Source: Chlorella sp. KRBP
Taxonomy: Eukaryota > Chlorophyta > Trebouxiophyceae > Chlorellales > Chlorellaceae
NCBI GenBank assembly: GCA_004335735.1
Contig: QAXK01000713.1
Coordinates: 1-64,000 of the forward strand
Length of the DNA: 64,000 bases
Direction: 5' to 3'
Below, one piece after another: positions 57,929-64,000 of this stretch. The position numbers were made by a program, and so were the translations under genes. Positions within the stretch are counted from its first letter, which is position 1, and every line of letters starts with the position of its first letter. The notes below the pieces were generated by a model that did not search any database, was not told the DNA's origin, and saw only the letters and a list, made by a program, of their open reading frames with translations.

Positions 57929-59487
57929 AGGAGGAACTGGGACGCGTTGCCCGCGAGCTGGAGGATGGCGGCCGGGGCGACACCCGCGACGATGGTCACG
58001 ATGACGCCGAGGCTGATCGCGATCGTGGACGGCACCGACGGCTGGAGCGCGACGACGCCCTCGACCGGCTCGGTGAAGTACATGAGGACGATGAGCCGGA
58101 CGTAGACGAACGCGGTGACGGCCGAGGCGAGCACACCGACCACGACGAGGACCGTCCCGGTGGTGCCGGACTCGACGGCCGGGGCGAACGCGGCGAACTT
58201 CGCCGTGAAGCCGGACGTCAGCGGGATGCCCGCGAAGGCCAGCAGGAGGAAGGCGAACACGCCGGCGACGACCGGGTGCTGCCGGCCGAGACCGGCCCAC
58301 TGCGACAGGTGCGAGGCCTCGGAGCCGTCCTGGCGGACCATCGTGACGATCGCGAAGGCCGCGATGGTCGTGGCGCCGTAGGCCAGCAGGTAGAACATGA
58401 CGCCGCCGATCGCCGCCTGCGAGAAGGCGAGGACGCCGACGAGGATGAAGCCGGCGTGCGCCACCGACGAGTAGGCCAGCAGGCGCTTGACGTCGGTCTG
58501 GGTGACCGAGAGGACCGCGCCGACGACCATCGTCAGGACGGCGACGGCGGCGACGCCGATCTGCCACGACCACCGGTCGGCACCGACGCCGACGTAGGTG
58601 AACCGCAGGATCGCGCCGAACGCGGCGAGCTTGGTGCAGGCGGCCATGAAGCCGGTGACCGGGGTCGGGGCGCCCTGGTAGGCGTCGGGCGTCCACTGGT
58701 GGAACGGCACGGCACCGACCTTGAAGAGGAGCCCGACGAGCGCGAGGACGACACCCGGCAGCAGCAGGCCGTCCATCGTGCCGGAGCCGGTGGTGATGGC
58801 CTGCGAGATCGCCTTGAGGTCCGAGGAGCCGGCGTAGCCGAAGAGCAGCGCGGCGCCGAAGAGGAAGAACGCGCTGGAGAAGGCCCCGAGGAGGAAGTAC
58901 TTCAGCGCGGCCTCCTGCGACAGCAGGCGCCGGCGACGCGCCAGGCCGGTCATCACGTAGAGCGGCAGCGAGAGGACCTCGAGGCCGACGAACAGCGTGA
59001 TGAGGTCGTTGGCGCTGACGAAGACCATCATCCCGAGCACGGCGAAGAGGGTCAGCGGGAAGACCTCCGAGGTGGCGTAGCCCGCGCGGGTGGCCATGTC
59101 CTCCTGGGTCGAGCCCGGGGTCGAGGCACCCATCGGCGTGAAGGCGTCCGAGCCGACCCCGCCGAAGCGCTCGGCCATGACGAGCACGCCCATGACCGAC
59201 AGGAGCAGCAGCGTGCCCTGGAGGAAGAGGGCCGCGCCGTCGACGACGACCGAGCCGCCGACGGTGACCGCCATGTGGTTGCGGCTCCAGAGGACGAGCA
59301 CGGCCAGCGCGGCGACGAGGACCCCGCTGGTCAGCCAGACCTGGACGGAGTGCCGGCGCTCGCGGGGCGCGAAGGCCTCGACGAGCACGCCGACGAGCGC
59401 ACCGGCCACGACGATGAGCATCGGGGCGACCGCGGCGTAGTCGATCGAGACCTGCTGGAACTCGGCGGCGGGCAACGCGGCGGGCAT
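57925..59487 (-). CDS. nuoN: Complex I subunit N, canonical operon
   Basis: The 520-residue antiporter-like membrane subunit has about 14 helices. The conserved core includes FVGLEVLSLPLYVMTGLARR with the helix-5 Glu, LLFKVGAVPFHQWTPDAYQG with the pump Lys, and TQTDVKRLLAYSSVAHAGFI. It is the actinobacterial type, different from the nuo2 copy at 13422. ATG 59487 shares its A with the nuoM stop (TGATG). It is the last nuo gene and overlaps the polyprenyl synthase start. Confidence 0.95.
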   Translation of the reverse strand: MPAALPAAEFQQVSIDYAAVAPMLIVVAGALVGVLVEAFAPRERRHSVQVWLTSGVLVAALAVLVLWSRNHMAVTVGGSVVVDGAALFLQGTLLLLSVMGVLVMAERFGGVGSDAFTPMGASTPGSTQEDMATRAGYATSEVFPLTLFAVLGMMVFVSANDLITLFVGLEVLSLPLYVMTGLARRRRLLSQEAALKYFLLGAFSSAFFLFGAALLFGYAGSSDLKAISQAITTGSGTMDGLLLPGVVLALVGLLFKVGAVPFHQWTPDAYQGAPTPVTGFMAACTKLAAFGAILRFTYVGVGADRWSWQIGVAAVAVLTMVVGAVLSVTQTDVKRLLAYSSVAHAGFILVGVLAFSQAAIGGVMFYLLAYGATTIAAFAIVTMVRQDGSEASHLSQWAGLGRQHPVVAGVFAFLLLAFAGIPLTSGFTAKFAAFAPAVESGTTGTVLVVVGVLASAVTAFVYVRLIVLMYFTEPVEGVVALQPSVPSTIAISLGVIVTIVAGVAPAAILQLAGNASQFLL

Positions 59488-61028
59488 CACTGGGCACTCC
59501 CGGAGGCTTCGGCCGGCGCGGGATCGGTGACGCCGACGATCTGCAGCGTCTTGTCCACGGCCGGGTTGATGATGTCGAGCACCGGCTTCGGGTAGAAGCC
59601 GAGGACGACGAACGAGGCGATGATCGGGGCGACGACCCACCGCTCGCGCAGCGAGAGGTCGCGCGGCGGCGCCTCACCCTCGGGGAACGAGGGCTTCGGG
59701 CCGGTCATGACCTTCTGGTACATGAGGAGGATGTAGAGCGCGGCGAGGACGATGCCGAGCGCCGCGATGACCGCCGCCACCTTGTACCGCTGGAACGTGC
59801 CCTGGAGCACGAGGAACTCGGAGACGAACGAGGACAGCCCGGGCAGCGCCAGCGAGGAGAGCCCCGCGACGAGGAAGGTGCCCGCGAGCACCGGGGTGAC
59901 CCGCTGCCAGCCGCCGTAGTCCGGGATCCGCTTGCTGCCGTGGCGGGTCACGAGGAAGCCCGCGATGAGGAAGAGACCGGCGGTCGAGAAGCCGTGGTTG
60001 ACCATGTAGAGGGTCGAGCCGGCGCCGCCGACGCTCGTCATCGCGAAGATGCCGAGGACGATGAAGCCGAAGTGGCTGATCGAGGTGAAGGCGATGAGCC
60101 GCATCATGTCGGTCTGCCCGATGGCCAGCAGCGCGCCGTAGAGCACCGAGATGACCGCGAGCGTGATGACGACGGGCGTCGCCCACTGCGAGGCCTCCGG
60201 GAAGAGCTGGAGGCAGAAGCGGATCATCCCGTAGGTGCCGACCTTGTCGAGGACGCCGACGAGCAGCACGGCCGTCGCCGGGCGGGACTCGGTGGCGGCG
60301 TCCGGGAGCCAGGTGTGCACGGGCCACATCGGGGCCTTGACCGCGAAGGCGATGAAGAAGCCGACGAACATCCAGCGCAGCGCGACCGTGGAGCCGTCGA
60401 GGTTGCCGATGAGCTTCTCGACGAGGAAGCCCTCCGAGCCGCCCGGGCCGACGAAGTAGACGGCGATCACCGAGACGAGCATGACCAGCCCGCCGGCGAG
60501 GGAGAACAGGAGGAACTTCATCGCGGCGTACTGGCGCTGGCCGCCGCCGTAGAGCCCGATGAGGAAGTACACCGGGATGAGCATCGCCTCGAAGAAGACG
60601 TAGAACAGGAAGACGTCGGTGGCGGCGAAGACACCGACCATGAACGCCTCGAGGACGAGCATCAGCGCGAAGTAGCGCTTGAGCCGGCCGGGCTCGGACT
60701 CCTCGACGTCGTTCCACGCCGCGAGCAGGCAGACCGGCGTGAGGATGGCCGCCATGACGATGAGGGCCAGCGCGATGCCGTCGACGCCGACCGCGTAGGA
60801 GACACCGAACTGCGGGATCCACGAGTGGGTCTCGGTGAGCTGGAACATCGCGTCCGAGCCGCTGTCGAAGGCGACCCAGGCCGCCACGGCCAGGGCCAGG
60901 GTGACCACCGACGCCCCGAGCGCGACGGGCCGCGCCAGGCGCACCGAGCCCGCGGGCAGCGCCGCGACGACGATCGCGCCGAGGACCGGCACGACCATCA
61001 TGAGCGTGAGCAGGGGCAGGGAGTTCAC
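59487..61028 (-). CDS. nuoM: Complex I subunit M, canonical operon
   Basis: The 513-residue proton-pumping subunit has the helix-5 Glu in FYVFFEAMLIPVYFLIGLYG and Lys in FAVKAPMWPVHTWLPDAATE, followed by SRPATAVLLVGVLDKVGTYG. This last segment differs from the common APTAGS form found in nuoM2. GTG 61028 overlaps the nuoL stop as GTGA; an in-frame GTG 12 nt upstream is less likely. About 14 helices. Confidence 0.95.
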   Translation of the reverse strand: MNSLPLLTLMMVVPVLGAIVVAALPAGSVRLARPVALGASVVTLALAVAAWVAFDSGSDAMFQLTETHSWIPQFGVSYAVGVDGIALALIVMAAILTPVCLLAAWNDVEESEPGRLKRYFALMLVLEAFMVGVFAATDVFLFYVFFEAMLIPVYFLIGLYGGGQRQYAAMKFLLFSLAGGLVMLVSVIAVYFVGPGGSEGFLVEKLIGNLDGSTVALRWMFVGFFIAFAVKAPMWPVHTWLPDAATESRPATAVLLVGVLDKVGTYGMIRFCLQLFPEASQWATPVVITLAVISVLYGALLAIGQTDMMRLIAFTSISHFGFIVLGIFAMTSVGGAGSTLYMVNHGFSTAGLFLIAGFLVTRHGSKRIPDYGGWQRVTPVLAGTFLVAGLSSLALPGLSSFVSEFLVLQGTFQRYKVAAVIAALGIVLAALYILLMYQKVMTGPKPSFPEGEAPPRDLSLRERWVVAPIIASFVVLGFYPKPVLDIINPAVDKTLQIVGVTDPAPAEASGSAQ

Positions 61029-62968
61029 TGGATCACCCACAGAGCACCGAGGACGGCGACGACGCCGGTGAGCATCGTCAGGGCATACGACCGGGCGTAG
61101 CCGGTCTGGAGGCGACGCAGCCTCGAGGAGAAGCCGCCGACCAGCGCGGCGAGGCCACCGGCGGCGCCGTCGACCCCCTTGGCGTCGGCGAAGACGAGCG
61201 AGCGCGTCAGGTGGATGCCGGGGCGCATGAACAGGCCCTCGTTGACGGCGTCCTGGTAGAGGTCGACGCGGGCGGCGCGGGTGAGCACCGAGCCGCGCGG
61301 GGCGACCTCGGGCACGTCGGCCTGCCAGTACTGGCGCCAGGCGAGGAAGATGCCGACGGCCACGAAGAGCAGGGTCAGCGCGATGAGGACGGGCACCGCG
61401 AGGACCGGGTGCTCCTCACCGTGCTCGCCGACGACCGGCGCCAGCCAGGAGACGATCGGGGCCTCCTCGGCGAACGGCCACGCGAGGAGCAGGCCGAGGA
61501 AGGCCGACCCGCCCGCGAGGACGGTCATCGGGACGGTCATCACCTTCGGCGACTCGTGCGGGTGGACGTCGTCGGTCCACCGCTTCTCGCCGTGGAAGGT
61601 CATGAAGAACAGGCGCGACATGTAGAACGCGGTGACGCCGGCGCCGACGAGCGCGGCGGTGCCGAGCACCCACGGCTGCCAGCCCTCGCCGACGAACGCG
61701 GCCTCGATGATCTTGTCCTTGGACCAGAAGCCCGAGAACGGCGGCACCCCGAGGATGGCCAGCCAGCCGAGCGCGAAGGTGGCCCAGGTGATCTTCATGG
61801 CCCCGGAGAGCCCGCCGAAGCGGCGCATGTTCACCTGGTCGTTCATGCCGTGCATGACCGAGCCGGCGCCGAGGAACATCCCGGCCTTGAAGAAGCCGTG
61901 CGTCAGCAGGTGGAAGATCGCGAAGGCGTAGCCCACTGGGCCGAGGCCGGCGGCGAGCATCATGTAGCCGATCTGGCTCATCGTCGAGGCCGCGAGGGCC
62001 TTCTTGATGTCGTCCTTGGCGCAGCCGACGACCGCCCCGAAGAGCAGCGTGACGGCACCGACGAGGGCGACGGCCAGGGCGGCGTCCGGCGCGGCGTCGA
62101 AGATGACGTGCGAGCGGACGACGAGGTAGACGCCGGCGGTGACCATCGTCGCCGCGTGGATGAGCGCGGACACCGGGGTCGGGCCGGCCATCGCGTCACC
62201 GAGCCAGGACTGCAGCGGGAACTGGGCCGACTTGCCGCACGCGCCGACGAGCAGGAGCAGCCCGATCGCGGTGAGCGTGGCCTGGTTCGCGCCGCCGACA
62301 CCCTCGTTGACGGTGGCGTAGTCGACGCCGCCGAAGGTGACGAACATGAGCATGATCGCGATGGACAGCCCCAGGTCGCCGACGCGGTTGACGAAGAACG
62401 CCTTGTTCGCGGCCGACGCGTACGCCGGGTTGTGGTTCCAGAACCCGATGAGCAGGTAGGAGGCCAGGCCCACGCCCTCCCAGCCGACGAACAGCAGGAG
62501 GTAGCTGTCGGCGAGGACGAGCAGGAGCATCGCCGCGACGAAGAGGTTGAGGTAGGCGAAGAAGCGCCGCTTGTCGGGGTCGTGCTCCATGTACCCGAGC
62601 GAGTACACGTGGATGAGCGACCCGACGAAGGTGATGAGGAGGACGAAGGCGACCGACAGCGGGTCGACGAGCAGCCCGAGGTCGAGCTGGAAGGTCCCGG
62701 CCGGCACCCAGTTCCACAGCGTCAGGTGGTGGCCGCGCTCCTCCGCGCCCTGTCCGAGCAGCTGGACGAGGACGGCGGCGCCCACGACGAAGCTGCCCCA
62801 GGACAGGCCGGTGGCCAGCAGCGGGCCGACCTTGTCGGTGCGTCGCCCGCCGAGGAGGAGGACGGCCGCACCGAGGAGGGGCAGCGCGACGAGGAGCCAC
62901 GCGAGCGAGGCGATGCCGCTCGCGGCGCCCGCGGTCATCGCGTCGCCCTCGGTGATCAGAGAGTGCAC
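61025..62968 (-). CDS. nuoL: Complex I subunit L, canonical operon
   Basis: The 647-residue distal antiporter-like subunit contains FVGWEGVGLASYLLIGFWNH, GACGKSAQFPLQSWLGDAMA with GPTPVSALIHAATMVTAGVY after it, and the long C-terminal lateral helix region. The GTG start at 62968 is fixed by AAGGAG six nucleotides upstream, in the 9-nt gap after nuoK. An internal ATG ten codons later is possible but lacks such a site. Confidence 0.95.
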   Translation of the reverse strand: MHSLITEGDAMTAGAASGIASLAWLLVALPLLGAAVLLLGGRRTDKVGPLLATGLSWGSFVVGAAVLVQLLGQGAEERGHHLTLWNWVPAGTFQLDLGLLVDPLSVAFVLLITFVGSLIHVYSLGYMEHDPDKRRFFAYLNLFVAAMLLLVLADSYLLLFVGWEGVGLASYLLIGFWNHNPAYASAANKAFFVNRVGDLGLSIAIMLMFVTFGGVDYATVNEGVGGANQATLTAIGLLLLVGACGKSAQFPLQSWLGDAMAGPTPVSALIHAATMVTAGVYLVVRSHVIFDAAPDAALAVALVGAVTLLFGAVVGCAKDDIKKALAASTMSQIGYMMLAAGLGPVGYAFAIFHLLTHGFFKAGMFLGAGSVMHGMNDQVNMRRFGGLSGAMKITWATFALGWLAILGVPPFSGFWSKDKIIEAAFVGEGWQPWVLGTAALVGAGVTAFYMSRLFFMTFHGEKRWTDDVHPHESPKVMTVPMTVLAGGSAFLGLLLAWPFAEEAPIVSWLAPVVGEHGEEHPVLAVPVLIALTLLFVAVGIFLAWRQYWQADVPEVAPRGSVLTRAARVDLYQDAVNEGLFMRPGIHLTRSLVFADAKGVDGAAGGLAALVGGFSSRLRRLQTGYARSYALTMLTGVVAVLGALWVIQ

Positions 62969-62977
62969 GTCAGCTCC

Positions 62978-63277
62978 TTACAGCTTCAGCAGGTTCGCGT
63001 CGTCGACCGAGGCCGACCGGCGGGACCGGAAGATCGCCATGATGATCGCGAGGCCGACGACGACCTCCGCGGCCGCCACGACCATGACGAAGAGGGCGAG
63101 GACCTGGCCGTCGAGCGTGCCGTACATCCGCGCGAACGTCACGAAGACGAGGTTCGCCGCGTTGAGCATCAGCTCGACACCCATGAAGACGATGATCGCG
63201 TTGCGCCGGGTGAGGACGACCGCCCCGCCGATGACGAAGAGGATCGTCGCCAGGTACACGTAGTTGACCAGGCTCAT
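62978..63277 (-). CDS. nuoK: Complex I subunit K, canonical operon
   Basis: The 99-residue three-helix subunit has the conserved glutamates in VFMGVELMLNAANLVFV (helix 2) and VAAAEVVVGLAIIMAIF (helix 3). Its ATG overlaps the nuoJ stop as ATGA, and a TAA ends it just before the nuoL ribosome binding site. Confidence 0.96.
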   Translation of the reverse strand: MSLVNYVYLATILFVIGGAVVLTRRNAIIVFMGVELMLNAANLVFVTFARMYGTLDGQVLALFVMVVAAAEVVVGLAIIMAIFRSRRSASVDDANLLKL

Positions 63278-64000
63278 CGCTCGGTGCCCTCCTGGACGTC
63301 GCGCTCGATCTGGTGCTCGCCCTCGACGTAGAGCTCGGGCGAGCGGTTCTGGTCGCGGGCGGTGAGCACGCGGGAGACCGACAGCTCCGACGGCGTGCCG
63401 TCGGGGAGCAGGGCCGGGGTGTCGACGGCGTTGTGCCGGGCGTAGACACCGGGCGCGGGGAGGCCGGCGAGGTGCTCGCCCTCCTTGAAGCGCCGCTTGC
63501 TCCACTCCTTCTGGTTCGGGCCCTTGCCGAGCCGCTCGCGGTGCGCGAGGACCATCGCGCCGAGGGCCGCGGTGATGAGGAGGGCGCTGGTCATCTCGAA
63601 GACCCAGACGTAGCGGCCGAAGATCAGCTGGGCGACGCCGGAGACGTTGCCGGTCTGGCCGTTGACCTCGTCGAGGCCGACCGCGCTCCCCCACGTGGCC
63701 CCGCCGATCTGGAAGCCGAGCAGGCCGCCGAGCCCCAGGGCCAGCAGGACCGTGGCCCAGCGCTGCCCGGTGAGGGTCTCGACGAGGCTGTCGCTGGAGT
63801 CGACGCCGACGAGCATGAGCACGAAGAGGAAGAGCATCATGACCGCGCCGGTGTAGACGAAGATCTGGATGACCCCGAGGAAGTCCGCGTCCTGGGCGAT
63901 GTAGAAGACGCCGAGGATGATCATCGTCATCGCCATGCCGAGCGCGGCGTGGACGGCCTTCTTCGCGAAGACCAGCCCCAGGGCCCCGACCACCGCGAGC
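63274..64000 (-). CDS. nuoJ: Complex I subunit J, canonical operon, N-terminus beyond window
   Basis: The gene enters from the right edge; 241 codons are visible. Five helices include FVYTGAVMMLFLFVLMLVGV, the NuoJ helix 3 signature, and IQIF before it. A hydrophilic C-terminal tail of about 85 residues (from HRERLGKGPNQKEW onwards) is longer than in nuoJ2, as is usual in actinobacterial NuoJ. The rest of the canonical operon (nuoA to nuoI) presumably lies further right. Confidence 0.94.
   Translation of the reverse strand, partial: LAVVGALGLVFAKKAVHAALGMAMTMIILGVFYIAQDADFLGVIQIFVYTGAVMMLFLFVLMLVGVDSSDSLVETLTGQRWATVLLALGLGGLLGFQIGGATWGSAVGLDEVNGQTGNVSGVAQLIFGRYVWVFEMTSALLITAALGAMVLAHRERLGKGPNQKEWSKRRFKEGEHLAGLPAPGVYARHNAVDTPALLPDGTPSELSVSRVLTARDQNRSPELYVEGEHQIERDVQEGTER

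Overview
The window comes from a very GC-rich actinobacterial chromosome. The evidence is GTG/TTG starts, 4-bp GTGA/ATGA gene overlaps, leaderless promoters, actinobacterial-type complex I subunits, a KorAB pair, and WXG100/DUF1023-type proteins. Gene content and order suggest Micrococcales, perhaps the Intrasporangiaceae, but this is a guess because no rRNA or other taxonomic marker is present. There is no prophage, insertion sequence, integrase or CRISPR array. The annotation holds about 50 protein genes, one tRNA-Tyr, several strong hairpins and a set of recognisable -10 boxes.

Layout. 0-5 kb: end of an AI-2E family permease gene, tRNA-Tyr, yajQ, and a two-gene MoxR/chelatase-like ATPase plus VWA-protein unit. 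5-6.2 kb: a compositionally foreign P-loop ATPase gene, followed by a long hairpin. 6.4-13.4 kb: housekeeping and secreted enzymes (subtilisin-like protease, aminopeptidase N, NagB, an MDR oxidoreductase, HtpX) with a second long hairpin. 13.4-21.2 kb: an eight-gene complex I unit, nuoC-H-I-J-K-L-M-N (called nuo2 here), with no nuoD, E, F or G. 21.3-33 kb: a small Pro/Ala-rich protein, a HIT protein, and a convergent envelope operon encoding a 2,067-residue Ig/fibronectin-III membrane protein, MoxR, DUF58 and a transglutaminase-like protein that has lost its catalytic residues. 33-36.7 kb: PhoX, then nuoA-nuoB-DUF2568, apparently the missing front end of nuo2. 36.7-39.3 kb: a lipoprotein and a WXG100-like/DUF1023 pair. 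39.5-43.5 kb: korA-korB-rarD, coding for 2-oxoglutarate:ferredoxin oxidoreductase and an EamA transporter. 43.5-45 kb: three small orphan genes, two of them membrane proteins. 45.2-49.2 kb: a secreted beta-propeller protein, a NarL-type two-component system and an esterase. 49.4-52.8 kb: three orphan genes. 53-57.9 kb: a lactone oxidase/PLP-enzyme pair, an MFS permease and a polyprenyl synthase. 57.9-64 kb: the end (J-K-L-M-N) of the canonical nuo operon, running off the right edge.

How it fits together. Much of the window is respiratory. The canonical complex I operon is translationally coupled to a polyprenyl synthase that probably makes the menaquinone side chain. A second, incomplete complex I lacks the NADH-oxidising module and is split into two loci 14 kb apart. 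The two-gene KorAB enzyme, which reduces ferredoxin, lies just beyond nuoA. This layout suggests, but does not prove, a ferredoxin-fed or hybrid complex I. The other recurring theme is MoxR-type AAA ATPases paired with VWA or DUF58 partners, present in two independent units.

At least eleven genes have a TANNNT box (five of them exactly TAGGCT) 6-8 nt before the start codon. This indicates widespread leaderless transcription and helped fix several start sites.
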